Positions 18,522-28,765 of a stretch of DNA of 28,765 nt are shown in pieces (the stretch's first letter is position 1; each line of letters opens with the position of its first letter). Source of the stretch: Seison nebaliae. Taxonomy: Eukaryota; Rotifera; Pararotatoria; Seisonacea; Seisonidae. A model generated the notes under the pieces. That model was not told the DNA's origin and did no database searches. It saw nothing but the letters and a program-made list of their open reading frames with translations. Where the stretch lies: positions 1 to 28,765 of the forward strand of contig JALJEE010001002.1 in assembly GCA_023231475.1 (NCBI GenBank), given 5' to 3'. The translations under genes and the position numbers were made by a program.

Positions 18522-21500
18522 CGATTATTTACATTGACATTCACTTTAATTCCCTTTCATAAGTATTTGCTACAACACTCACTTACATTCTTCCATTTTA
18601 ATTATAAAAGATTTATAATCAGACAAGCACATAAGAGTCCTAAAAAATCAAAATAATTTCTGTTCGATTCATAATGAAGGGAACAAGGAGAATAATGAAC
18701 AACAGAAAAAAATAAATGCATCGATAAATTTGTATTAGGGAATAGAAATTATTTCTTCCTTCACACATGCAGCCCACCAAGTATAATGCACTACTGTTTA
18801 GTCGTCTGACAGAGTCCACTAAATCTAGCCCATGTAGTCGGTACTCAAGAAGAATGTTACTGTACTGAATGTTACATAAAATTAGATGAGACATAGTTAT
18901 CCGTGTACAGGGATTAACATTAATTCCCTTCAACTCGCTAATAGGGACTGGGGTAAGTAATTGAAAGAAAATTATCAACTATTCTCATCATTCTTACTGA
19001 TAATAAACGAACTTGTTACAATAATCATTAGTAATTATTCTTTGTATTCATGTAATATATTCGTCGACAGATTGATGATAATATCCAGATAAACAGTATC
19101 GAACATTCAAGCAGAATAAATTTAAATAAAAACTTCATCACTTCTCTGAGGTTGAGTGTGTATTTTTATTTATGAAATTCTATTCTTATCTGAAACTATC
19201 AGAAAATTTCTTCTTAACTTTTATTTGGAAATATTACAAATTGTTCCAGATATTCTCTTCTGATTAAATGACATTAATGTTGTACATTCAGTGCACATTG
19301 TTGTGCACATATCAGACAATGAAAGCTTATGTAAACAAAAATTCACCAATCAGAGGAGATTGTTGAACGAATTTTCTTCTGATTATCAGATATCAGACTC
19401 TCTGATATCTCGTTTCAAGAATATCATTATTACCAGATTATTACTAATTCTAAAATTGGTTAATCGAAACTGGAACGATATGAGAATATGCTTAACTCAA
19501 ACGGAAATGGAGAAGAAACCCCACTGTGCATTCGATGAATTTTTGGAAATTTAGCTAAATAAAATTATAGTACTAGAATTTGAGAATAAAAAGCGTTTGG
19601 AAACCATCAATCGGAAGGACTGCAAAATCTAATTCTATATTAAGAACATCGAAAAATTTATGATTGAGCGATTAATTATATGACGAATGTATTCAAGGAT
19701 CATGGATTGTTGGACGGGAACTATAGTGGATTAAAAGAGGAGAAGATCGTGGATTGTACAAGAGGAGGATCGTGGATATTCGGAAAGAAAGTTTAAAATT
19801 AAATAATAGGTATTTCCATCTATTTATCATATTTGAAGAAAGTTGCACATTGGTATAGGATAATGTTCGAAACGTATCGATAACTTACAATGAGGAAGAA
19901 GACAATCAGATTCCATAGACATTTATGGAAACACTTTGTCATTTATGACTCATTTATGAATTATTCAAGAATTTCTAAAACGGTAAACAAACGACAATGA
20001 TAGTGAGAATTGATAGATAGATGGGAATGTTTGATGACGATAATGAAGGATGATTAGGAATAAGCAACTGGTCAATCTGCTTCCTACTGAGAATCACGTG
20101 TTTTTTCTTTTTGTTACACCTCGTCGTTTCCTTTTCAGTCTCCCTTCTACGACTGCCAATACGTTTGATTGCTAATTAAAATGAAGAAAGAATAAGATAG
20201 TGGGGGTGAATGAAGATGATAAAGAAGGACGAGAATATTTTATAAAAAGGAAGAAAGTGGAAGAAACATATAAGATAAAGAACTGTTGCTTCTTTATTTT
20301 TTATCGTTTATCATTTAGGAAACGAAAGCATTGACTATTTATCGTGCAAGTCATCAATGTATATTACATTGGTCCTTTCATAATTAGAAGGGGAAGAAAG
20401 ATACAGTTGTAAGTCTCCACCATATCTGTTCGAGACACATTTTTATTCACAGTTTATTATTCTATTATACTTCTATCCTCATACACACACACACAAACAT
20501 ATACACATACACAGGACAGTAGATAAGCATAATAAGTTAAGAAATAATCCCGGAAATGTTACCCCAAATAATTTTGTACGTGTAGACGGGAATGGAAACC
20601 TAGGATGTACACGAACCTAACTGAGGACTGCTGGCTGTGGAAGGGAAAAATAAAACTCTTCATCAAAATCATCGCGTAGTCGGCGATTTCTTTTTCTCGA
20701 GCTCTTTGCTTCTCCTTAATTGCGTCACAAATTAATCTAATTACACGTTTGTGTAATCCGAAGTTGAATCGTAATTTCTTCTTCTTTTTGTTTTTCTTTC
20801 AACATAATCGAGATATATATTTACCCAAAATTTCTGTCTTAATCGTTTTGGTCTCTACGAGAAGATTGTCTTTCATTCTTTCTTTCTTACTTTTCATTTT
20901 TGTATGTTAATGATGTTGATTCATCTATTAGGTATTTACTAATCAGCTTTCAATTTACTGAGTGAGTGATTTGGCGAGATTTCATTGAAAGAATTAATTT
21001 ATTCAATTTTCTTCTAATCATATAATGTTTCATCTTAATCATACATAATCATTCTCTCTCGCACATAACTTACAATTTGGATATGTATATGTCGATGATG
21101 ACTGATACAGATGCCAACACATATCATCACAATCGGATGACGGGATCTTGATTCTTAGCACAGAAAATAAGGAAAGCTTTATGTGAACTAATATTTCATC
21201 ATAACTCTTTGGTCTCATGGAATAATATTGGAAATGGAAGATAAAAAAATTCCTTTCTTTATTGAGGATTTGGTGAACTATAGGAAAACTTGGTTAACAA
21301 ATAGAAAATTATCTTATTATCTTTCCTAGTTGTTGTCGTATGATTCGGATTAAAAGTAATAGAATCTTATTTTTTCCTTATCAATTCACTTGACCAATTC
21401 TCATACGAAATCCAAAATTGAACTTCTTTCTTCGTCTACAATTAACGTAACGTCCCGATTAAATGGAATTTCGTAATTAGAAGGTCTTTTAATTAAAACG

Positions 21501-21580
21501 AATTAATGAGAAGAGTGGTTTCTATCTCGAAATCATTTCAAACCAATTGATGAGTCATGAATTCATTAAAAATTACCGAG
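18522..21580. other. 3.1 kb intergenic region between the divergent GPCR and Thr-rich gene
   Basis: No protein-coding gene was recognised. Contents noted: a minus open frame 18978-18640 without motifs; a strong donor-like GGG|GTAAGT at 18950-18959 on plus; an 87-codon open frame 19291-19554 without motifs; a perfect 10-bp-stem hairpin at 19388-19410; a CA-rich microsatellite at about 20481-20514; and a less AT-rich patch at 20540-20660. As both flanking genes point outward, promoters and enhancers for both are expected here. Confidence 0.4.
20481..20514. repeat. CA-rich microsatellite
   Basis: An AC-dinucleotide run at 20483-20495 is followed by interrupted ACATAC units. Confidence 0.7.
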
Positions 21581-21588
21581 TATAAAAA
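21581..21588 (+). promoter_or_regulatory. Candidate TATA box of the Thr-rich membrane gene
   Basis: TATAAAAA 67 bases before the start codon, which would place transcription start about 40 bases upstream of the ATG. Confidence 0.45.
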
Positions 21589-21654
21589 CGAAAGATGGAA
21601 GATGAGATAAATTAAAAAGAATAATCTATTACATCAACTATCATCGGTAAGAAA

Positions 21655-23313
21655 ATGATCGGACCAATTCCACAGAGTAAGTTAGTTTAATCATTCTAAT
21701 CTGATGTAATATACTTGACGAGAATATTGTACTAAAATTTATTTGCAATTATATTTTTTAATGATTTTCTAATTCTAGAGAGAAACGGAAAGAAGCCATT
21801 TCAATGCTTCCTTTGGCCGCTTTAAGCGCGCTAATTGTCCTCGGCGTAATTGTAACAATAACAGTTGTTGCATTAGAAATCTGTTTTCTTTCTTTCTTTC
21901 TTTCTTTCTTATCTTTTTTCATTATATCTTATATTTCTCCTATCTCAGCGGGTAGTGATACGAACATCATAACAACACCATTCAGTGTAGTGATTAATGG
22001 GAAAACAACAACGACTACTTCAGCTACCGCCGTCAATACCACTTCAACTCAAACCACAAACACCACAGCAAATACGACGGTAGCGGCGAGTACTTATTTC
22101 TTTTGAATTTGAATAATTTTGATTTATTTTGAAAGAAATTGCGACCACTGATGTCGTTATCAAGTATAACGGAGATCTAAACAGTTGTGAGAAATCGGGA
22201 GTGGGATTAGCACAACCTTTACAGAATCAGATTGGTGAGGGAGCGAGTGTAGTTAGTTTAGGGTGTCAATCATCATCAAAAAAACGACAGACAACTATCT
22301 CACTCAAAATGAGAATTAGTGTCGATACGGCAAAGAATAAGGGAAACTTCGCTCAAGCTCTGGAGAATAATAACACAAATTCAATGTTTACTGCATTGAC
22401 TGCTCTGCTACTGGCAATTCCCCAATATACTTCGGGAATGGATATTAATTCGATTGGTTTCATTCTATCAACAACAACAACAACGACAACGACAACCCTC
22501 ACATCTACAACTACCAATTTGACAACAACACAATTGAACGTTATTTGAAATTTATTTTTTATTTTTCTTCATTTTAAAAATTATTTCACGAATTTCTTCC
22601 CTTGATAATCGGATGAATTTCAATGGTTTAATGATTACCTCTTCGGGTTAATAATCAATTGGGTAAATGCTTAAACGATTATTAGTCAACAACACAATCA
22701 TCTAACACAAATATGACCACTTTCCCCAATACTACCACCTCGGCCAATATAACAACTTCCTCCACTCCATTAACGACTAATTTGACTACCAATACGTCCA
22801 CTTTCACAACCACGTCAGCCAACACGACAACATCGCCCAATTCATCGAACAGTTCCGCCAATTCTTCAACATCAACATCGACCACCACTCAAAACGTTAC
22901 AACGACAACACCAGAATTAACCTCGACCAATACGACAAGTCAAACTAGTTCGACTTCAACTACAAACAACTCTACTAGCACCTCCACAACAACAACAACA
23001 ACAACCCAAACTAATTCGACGACTGTATCTTCTTCCACAACGACAACATCCAATGCTACAACGACGACAACCACTTCAACGACTACCACTTCAACAACAA
23101 CATCAACCACAACCACAAGTCTTTTAACGAACAGCACGTCAATAACCTCAACAACAACCGGATCAACGACTACTCCGACTACTATAACGACTACAACGAC
23201 ACCTATTACAACAACAACAACCCTAACAACCACCGCGAGCACTACAGCAGCTGCAGGTAATTAAATAATGAAGATAGAACATTAATAAATATCGTTTTTT
23301 TGTTGCAGAATAA
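21655..23313 (+). CDS. Thr-rich mucin-like type II membrane protein (414 aa)
   Basis: Six exons join in phase: 21655-21676, 21781-21882, 21949-22089, 22136-22539, 22686-23256 and 23309-23313; the last exon only completes a Glu codon and adds TAA. Introns are 104, 66, 46, 146 and 52 bases. The product starts with a short basic cytoplasmic end (MIGPIPQKKRKEA), then one membrane segment (about residues 16-40), a Thr-rich stalk, a globular-looking domain (about 90-205: DVVIKYNGDLNSCEK, LGCQSSSKK, MRISVDTAKNKGNF) with a pair of Cys, and a 190-residue Thr/Ser/Asn tail that should be heavily O-glycosylated. Many NTT/NTS sites allow N-glycans too. A surface-coat role is inferred; no named domain is recognised. 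The first splice uses the second of two adjacent AGs, because only that keeps frame. Confidence 0.75.
22470..23240 (+). repeat. Thr-codon low-complexity tract
   Basis: Coding DNA made largely of ACN codons with AGC/TCN (Ser) and AAY (Asn) interspersed; most of an intron (22540-22685) interrupts it. All four Thr codons are mixed, so it is not a simple trinucleotide run. Its complement gives spurious Val-rich open frames. Confidence 0.8.
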
Positions 23314-23485
23314 AGTTCTACTAATTCATCTAACATTCATATTTAAATTACTTTCAACAAAAATTTTATTATATTAGAAAATTGAAGTTTTGTGTTCGTT
23401 AGTCATAAAACTTCGTCGAATTAAAATTAAGAGGGAAGCAATGGAGGATTAATGTTTATAATTTGAGTCTGACAATTTCACATTT

Positions 23486-23668
23486 TCATTTCTTTTTTGC
23501 GTCTTTCATCTCTTTTAATTTTTTCAATTGTTCTTGTTCCTAATATGGAAGGAAGGAAAATATTATTATTTTAAAAAATTATTGTGTGAATGGAACCAAT
23601 TGTTTAAAGTAGTGTGCTTCATCCGCTTTTCCTTTAGCAGCTATTCCATCATTTCTTGAATTAATCAT
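23486..23668 (-). CDS. ATP synthase inhibitory factor 1-like protein (IF1 family, 41 aa)
   Basis: Exon 1 is 23668-23597 and exon 2 is 23539-23486, joined at phase 0 across a 57-base intron (TTG|GTTCCA...TATTAG|GAA). The product contains KADEAHYFKQLEQEQLKKLK, which matches the minimal inhibitory helix of IF1 (A.EE.YF.....EQL..LK), the protein that blocks ATP hydrolysis by mitochondrial F1-ATPase at low pH. The protein stops soon after this helix, so the C-terminal dimerising coiled coil of mammalian IF1 is missing, and no mitochondrial targeting sequence is encoded from this ATG. An upstream exon could supply one: an acceptor-like ACAAAG lies directly before the start codon. It lies head to head with COA4. 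Confidence 0.65.
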
Positions 23669-23807
23669 CTTTCTTTGTAAAAAATATTAATGACGCAAAT
23701 GATATTATTGATTAGAGGGTGTAATGCTCTCAGTAAATATTTTTTTTTATCATAATAATCACTAAAAATGGAGTGGAATAATTTAAGGAGAAAATTTTGG
23801 CTTCGAT
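23669..23807. promoter_or_regulatory. Shared promoter region of the IF1-like gene and COA4
   Basis: 139 bases separate the two divergent start codons. Both products belong to mitochondrial energy metabolism, so a bidirectional promoter is plausible. No known element was identified in it. Confidence 0.4.
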
Positions 23808-24062
23808 ATGAATCATCCTTGGAATCAGAGTGGTATAAAGACGAAGAAGTATCAAAATGATGATGAGGAAGAAGATGATCCGGTTGATGTTATGATAAAG
23901 AAAACTGGTTGTTGGAAAAATCACTTAGCAGTTATTGAATGTATGAGTGACTTTCATGATTGGCGTCAATGCAAGAAAGAAGTGAAAGAATTCCGACAAT
24001 GTATGGAGATTCATAATGGAAAGAAAGAAGCGACTTCTTCACACACTTTTCCAAAAAACTAA
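23808..24062 (+). CDS. COA4: Cytochrome c oxidase assembly factor 4 homolog (twin CX9C protein, 84 aa)
   Basis: A single exon. Cys35, 45, 55 and 65 form two CX9C pairs (C-WKNHLAVIE-C and C-KKEVKEFRQ-C), the coiled-coil-helix-coiled-coil-helix fold imported into the mitochondrial intermembrane space by MIA40. The acidic DDEEEDDPVD stretch before the first Cys and the SDFHDWRQC block correspond closely to vertebrate COA4/CHCHD8 (DDEEEDPLD, DWRQC), which aids complex IV assembly. Length matches the family (about 87 aa). The ATG was chosen because it gives the usual short N-terminal lead (MNHPWNQS). Confidence 0.92.
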   Translation: MNHPWNQSGIKTKKYQNDDEEEDDPVDVMIKKTGCWKNHLAVIECMSDFHDWRQCKKEVKEFRQCMEIHNGKKEATSSHTFPKN

Positions 24063-25925
24063 TTTTCACCAAATGATATTGTTTCTAAAAATACTTTTAT
24101 ATTTTTCAATTGAATAACATCAACTTCATCTTCAAATTACTTTCGAAATAAGAGACATTCTAAAAAGCAAATAATCTGAAATAAGTAGGAAGATGTATCT
24201 GATTAACTTTCCGTTTATTTCATACCCTCCACCTCGACATGTTATTACGTTGCATAATATTCAAGAACACATATTTCTATCCCATTTCATCCACCTTCAC
24301 AAACAAACTATTTCTCTCACTTACTTAACTTCATTTCTTGTTTTCTCCAATTCTTGCTCCTCCCATCATGATTTCATTCCTCCATCGTCCCTCATTCTAG
24401 TTCCCTAAAATTTAATTTACAATGTTAGTTCAATCTTGCGGAAATAAATCTAAAGAAAATCATCATCGGATTCTCCTCGATCCAAGAACAACCTTTCCAT
24501 GTCATTCGTCCATTCATATTCCATTGTTAATATAATTTACTGGATCACTGATAGATAAGAAAAGAAAATTAGCATACAATAATTCGTAAACGAACCAACA
24601 ACGTCAAATGAGTGTTAATCATATACGAATGATAATAAATAATTATTATAATTTCTTTAATACCTATGATGTTGGAGTATTATAATAAGTACATTCTCAA
24701 CAATCATATCGAAATATTCCATTTTGCCATTGAGATTCCATTTCAACTAAAACGAGAATTGTTTTTATAAAAATTCATTTCTTTCACTCATCATTCAGCT
24801 ATTATTATAAGATATCTGATAATTTTACGAACATTTTCGTTTGATTTTTTCAGACATTTGTTAGACATATCTCACTCATCAACTTAACAGAAATATTAAG
24901 TGTGGTTTTATTTAAAATTTTTGTACTTCAAACTTTTCACTTTGATTATTCAATTTTTATTCAATTCACCCACATCCATATTGTCTTGTTGGAACATTTG
25001 CAAATTTCCTTCGTTATAGAATGTCTGAAATTTTTGAGCAGATGAAAAAATGAGATAATCAACTCGAGGGGTAAAACAAGAGAAATACCAATAGATAATA
25101 ATACATTTTATACATTGTCATTAATAAATTAACTAATATGCCCAAGACTCTAATGGTTGTTTAGACTCATGAATTTCCAGTCTTTTTCTTTGTCTTGAAG
25201 AATAATAGTATTCTTCATAATTTTAATTGATTTTCAATTTGCATTTGACATTGTTCGTTCGCATTCAATGTATTATGAAATTTCTGTTAGTCACAAAGGA
25301 ATTCCGTCATCATATCAGGACACTTTGTAGATTTAAAAAAAAAAGAATTTTAGGTTACTTTTTCCTTGTATTCTCTTCATATGTGTTCTAATTAATTTGA
25401 ACTCGGTGAGAAAATTCTGTAATAAGATTTTATCGATTTTTTACCTCGAATTTAATGAAAAGTAGTTTAGGACGTTTCCGAAGGAGAGAATGTCGATCTG
25501 TTATCGTCTGAAAAAAAAAGGTTTATTTTTGGCTTTAAAAGAAATTTCATGAATTATTAATTAAGAGAGTTGATTATTCGATTAATCAACCAGCTGGATA
25601 TGTTCAAATTATTATTTGTCTCGAAAATAAACATAATTTACTTTTCCGCTAATTTTACTGAGATGTTGACTGAGTAGCGAACTATCAAGTCTAAGAAAGA
25701 CAATAATTTAATTTTATGATTATTACTCGATTACATGATAGAATTGTCACCGAATTCTTCTTTATCATTTGTATTGCATAGACAATATCAAATGAAACAG
25801 GAACCAAATGTCGAATATTTCCTTTCAATTTTCGACGGGCGTCACAGCAGTTGATAGGCAGAAGAATATTCATGAGAAATATTACAATATTCTTTTTTTT
25901 CTGACGATAGATCTTTTTTTCCATA
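24063..25925. other. Intergenic region before the neuropeptide gene
   Basis: AT-rich throughout. Short open frames (for example 24193-24408) lack motifs or codon bias, so no gene is called. The part next to 25926 should contain the neuropeptide promoter, but no clear TATA box was seen. Confidence 0.4.
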
Positions 25926-26479
25926 ATGAAATCATCCACAATTTTTACTTTTCTTCTTCTCATCACATTAACAATTGCTGCAGAGTCGATGTATATCCAA
26001 AAGTTAAAATTTTTCTGCTATTTCCTGATTTTAATTTAAATTATTTTACAAAATTTTTTAAAATTTATTTCATAATGTGGAAGATTGAAAGATTCGAGTT
26101 TAAACAGTTTTCTTTTTTACAACATTTTCTTTCTTATAATTTATACTTAAATTTTCATATATCTAATACTATTTTCTTAGAAAGAAACAATAAAGAAATT
26201 GATGAAGAAATCGATATGCTTCTCGCTTATTATGCTGAATTATTGAATGGATCATTTGATAACAAACGTTCATTCGACATGTTTGGTCCGGGAAAACGTT
26301 CATTCGACATGTTCGGTCCAGGAAAACGATCTTTCGACATGTTTGGTCCAGGAAAACGATCTTTCGATATGTTCGGTCCGGGAAAACGATCATTCGACAT
26401 GTTCGGTCCGGGAAAACGATCAGTGGTATCGAACTTGTTGGAAAACTATGAAAAGTTGAGGAAAGGACACTTCGCTTGA
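25926..26479 (+). CDS. Neuropeptide precursor yielding five copies of SFDMFGP-amide (123 aa)
   Basis: Exon 1 (25926-26002) encodes a signal peptide of about 19 residues (MKSSTIFTFLLLITLTIAA). The proposed exon 2 (26185-26479) follows a 182-base intron (CAAAA|GTTAAA...GAAAG|AAAC), phase 2. A spacer (residues 26-52, with EIDEEIDMLLAYYAELLNG) ends in Lys-Arg and is followed by five tandem units of SFDMFGPG plus KR (residues 55-104) and a 19-residue tail SVVSNLLENYEKLRKGHFA. Cleavage at KR, basic trimming and Gly-to-amide conversion would give SFDMFGP-NH2. The acceptor choice is uncertain (TTTCTTAG at 26173-26180 is out of phase with this donor), but signal peptide and repeats are clear. I recognise no known peptide with this exact sequence. 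Confidence 0.85.
26270..26419 (+). repeat. Five 30-bp units encoding SFDMFGPGKR
   Basis: Five in-frame 30-base units. All differences between them fall at third codon positions (TTT/TTC, CCG/CCA, CGT/CGA, TCA/TCT, GAC/GAT), so every unit encodes the same ten residues. Confidence 0.95.
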
Positions 26480-27526
26480 AAATGTTACCCAGGTGGGAGA
26501 ATTCTTGTTCATCATATTCAAAAACAGGAAATGTGTGATTTTTTTAGTTGAATGAAAATTATTGGACTTTTCTATTTTCTTTTCTCTCAATTTTCTACTC
26601 CTTTAAATTAAATGAATTTTTACTGGTTCTTACTATATACATCTCGTATAATGAATATGTGTTGGAGGAGAATATTAAAAATGATCAAAAATTTAATTGG
26701 GATTTTCGTTTCGAGAAATTGTCGGAAAATTTAACAGAGATTTAATGAATTTAATATCATGGAAAATTTAAGAAGAAATTTAGAGTTTAATGGGAAAATT
26801 AATAAGATTTTTAGTTTGAAGTTTGAAATTGGGAGAATATGAAAATTTGTAATGTTTTCGTCATCGATTAAGGTCATCATATCTCAAAGACAAACAGTTG
26901 ACAAAGAGAGATAGACCGATCTCATGATGGAGTTAATAAACGAAATGAATGTTTAATTATTGGTTGTGAAGAGAATATCTAATAATTATTGTAAGAATGA
27001 TAAAGGAAAATATGAGTAATCATAAAGGTGATGATGGTGGTGATGATGATGATGATGATAATGATGATGATGATTTGTCAATAACATGTGGTTGCTGCAA
27101 CATCTCAAGAAGTAGGGGGTTGTTAAAAGGAGGAGGAACGATAAGATCGATTGTATGAAATGAAATAGTTTCGAATATGATTTAAACGATGTAAATGGGT
27201 GACGAACAAGGATATTTTAGTCCAACACCCCTTTTTTTACTTGTTCATTACGATTCATTTGTTGTTGAAATATTGAACATCTGTTTGGAGGTCAAATCGG
27301 CTCTTACATCCATTCTCTATGTAGTCTCTCTACTTTGTGTGCATGAAATAATTTAATAGGAATCTTTATGTATTGAAAGATTAGAGATATTTTGACCGAC
27401 AACGTCATATTCGATATACGTCTTTCTCATTCTAATTGTTCTTCTATTGTTTGTTCTCTTAAAATATCCATTCTTTTCATCGATCTCCCAACATTGATAA
27501 GTGGAAAACTAACTAAAGTTTACCAA
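26480..27526. other. Intergenic region with a GAT microsatellite
   Basis: AT-rich. A GAT/GGT trinucleotide run lies at about 27029-27074. A possible upstream exon of the next gene could lie here, but none was recognised. Confidence 0.45.
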
Positions 27527-28690
27527 ATGATTCCATCATCATCATCGAATTATGTGAAGAAAGGACGTTCTTTACGTCCAGACTTCGCTGATGAAATTCT
27601 TTTTAATAAAGAAATGACACAAGAATTACTTCAAGCACCGACTTTCCATCCGTCATCCGGATTTCGAGAACAACCTTATGACATTCCTTATCTGAAGAGA
27701 ATGAATCGTCGGAAAACTAATTCATTCAATGCCATTCCTCAATATCATAATCGTTCTCAACAATTACATACGTCCCAAATTTATACAGATCCCGCACCGA
27801 TGCAATACCGTCAGAAGAAACATCATACATTCGCTCAATTACATCCTAATGAATATCAATCAAATAATTTCGAGAATTTACCCGTCTTTGATAAATCAAA
27901 TTATCGTCCGAATAAATATCAAAATAATTTTGTACCGGAACAAAAAATTATACCAACCGATTCGTCGAGACGTATAAATGCTCGAAATTATGCGAATCAA
28001 TCTAATGTCTTAAATTTTTCGAAAAGAAGAATTAAAAAGAAATTGGAGAAGAATGTTAAAGAATTATCAAAACATAATATTGCTTCTCGTTCGGCATTAT
28101 TCAGTACGTCCAATAAAAATAATCAAAGTCGAACAAATTTATTCGTATTTCCTAACAGTATAGCGGAACCGGTTCCTAACTACTTTAATGAAGATCCGTC
28201 ATTCCAACGTACACTCTCTTCATCCACCGATATCGATGATTATGTAGCAGAATTGAATGATAAATTTCCAACGAGTACAAATCGCAGTCATTCGGCTACC
28301 AGTAGTCATCATCCTGATTCATCCTACAATCATAAAACGATGAATGATAATGTGTCAACGGATATCCAATATTCAAAAGATCAACAACAACAACAACAAC
28401 AACAGTATAATCATAAAAATTCTTCTTCAAATTCCACTCCTCATTATTATAATTATCATCAATCGGATAATTCTCGTCATCATCAACAACAACAGCAACA
28501 AATGTCCCAACCGAAACCGAAACAAAAACAAAAACAATTATCACAGGATAATTATTATGAAACAACATATTCTTCCTCTTCGGAGAAGTCGAAGAATGAT
28601 AAGAATGAAGTGAATTCGGAAGAGATTAGAGACGATATCGGTTACAAACCGCATGGACCTAAAGTTAAAAATTTTAAAGATGGAAATTAA
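27527..28690 (+). CDS. Low-complexity Gln/Asn/Ser/His-rich protein (387 aa)
   Basis: Open from ATG (MIPSSSSNYVKKGRSLRPDF) to TAA. The frame continues upstream without stop to about 27392, but that part has non-coding character, so this ATG is preferred. The first 60 residues look ordered (LRPDFADEILFNKEMTQELL, FREQPYDIPYLKRMNRRK). A basic helical stretch (KRRIKKKLEKNVKELSKHN) follows in the middle. Two polyGln runs (from about codons 286 and 320) and Ser/Asn/His-rich DNA-slippage-prone segments occupy the last third, ending GYKPHGPKVKNFKDGN. There is no signal or membrane segment. No family is recognised. A 5' exon may be missing. Confidence 0.6.
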   Translation: MIPSSSSNYVKKGRSLRPDFADEILFNKEMTQELLQAPTFHPSSGFREQPYDIPYLKRMNRRKTNSFNAIPQYHNRSQQLHTSQIYTDPAPMQYRQKKHHTFAQLHPNEYQSNNFENLPVFDKSNYRPNKYQNNFVPEQKIIPTDSSRRINARNYANQSNVLNFSKRRIKKKLEKNVKELSKHNIASRSALFSTSNKNNQSRTNLFVFPNSIAEPVPNYFNEDPSFQRTLSSSTDIDDYVAELNDKFPTSTNRSHSATSSHHPDSSYNHKTMNDNVSTDIQYSKDQQQQQQQQYNHKNSSSNSTPHYYNYHQSDNSRHHQQQQQQMSQPKPKQKQKQLSQDNYYETTYSSSSEKSKNDKNEVNSEEIRDDIGYKPHGPKVKNFKDGN

Positions 28691-28765
28691 TTTTAAGATA
28701 TTTTCTTAGATTCGAGTAACAACAATTTTATTAGACGAGAAAGGACCACAAGCCAGTTATCAGAT

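Noticed and set aside
18950-18959. Strong donor-like GGG|GTAAGT suggesting a 5' exon of a plus-strand gene
   Set aside because: No matching acceptor or coding exon could be tied to it; a single consensus hit is expected by chance.
18640-18978. A minus-strand gene upstream of the GPCR
   Set aside because: No good ATG start, domain or splice plan; the open length is modest for such DNA.
22682-23242. Minus-strand Val-rich open frames
   Set aside because: They are the complement of the Thr-codon tract (ACN read as NGT/GTN) and have no independent support.
26169-26459. Open frames in other phases across the neuropeptide repeats (both strands)
   Set aside because: Periodic by-products of the 30-base repeat; only the frame with signal peptide and KR sites makes biological sense.

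Overview
The window reads as AT-rich nuclear DNA from a small-genome invertebrate animal. The metazoan evidence is an aminergic seven-transmembrane receptor, a secreted precursor of amidated peptides, a GLUT-type sugar transporter, a spectrin-type CH domain, and host genes broken by introns of about 45-66 bases (a few reach 100-180). The species cannot be fixed from sequence alone. A rotifer, nematode or mite would all fit the composition; the very short introns and Thr-rich membrane protein recall bdelloid rotifers, but that is only an impression.

Left third (1-10.4 kb): the 3' end of a glycine-rich gene, then a stretch dominated by mobile and repeat DNA. It holds a 1.7 kb terminal-inverted-repeat element with inverted 30-bp minisatellites (1444-3117); a hairpin repeat (4369-4509); an LTR (5054-5235) directly abutted by a tRNA-Arg 3' half ending in CCA; two copies of a dispersed repeat; two long foldback elements (5440-5635 and 8979-9187); the 3' part of a piggyBac transposase (7655-8106) with a plausible TTAA end; and a pseudogene of a spectrin CH domain. 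One small spliced gene (5678-6164, minus) sits among them.

Middle (10.5-18.5 kb): a dense block with an orphan multi-pass membrane protein (+), a seven-exon GLUT-like transporter (-), a three-exon 133-aa protein (+) whose 3' coding end overlaps that of an RCCD1-like RCC1-repeat gene (-), and a two-exon aminergic GPCR of 886 aa (-). A 3.1 kb intergenic region lies upstream of the GPCR.

Right third (21.6-28.7 kb): a six-exon Thr-rich type II membrane protein (+), a divergent pair of mitochondrial genes (an IF1-like ATPase inhibitor on minus and the cytochrome oxidase assembly factor COA4 on plus, 139 bp apart), a neuropeptide precursor with five identical SFDMFGPG-KR units (+), and a low-complexity 387-aa protein (+). 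The receptor and the peptide precursor both belong to neural signalling, but nothing here shows that they are partners.

All exon structures were inferred by hand from GT/AG sites, reading-frame phase and family alignment. They agree in phase throughout, and 13 of the 17 inferred introns begin GTT, which is itself unusual.
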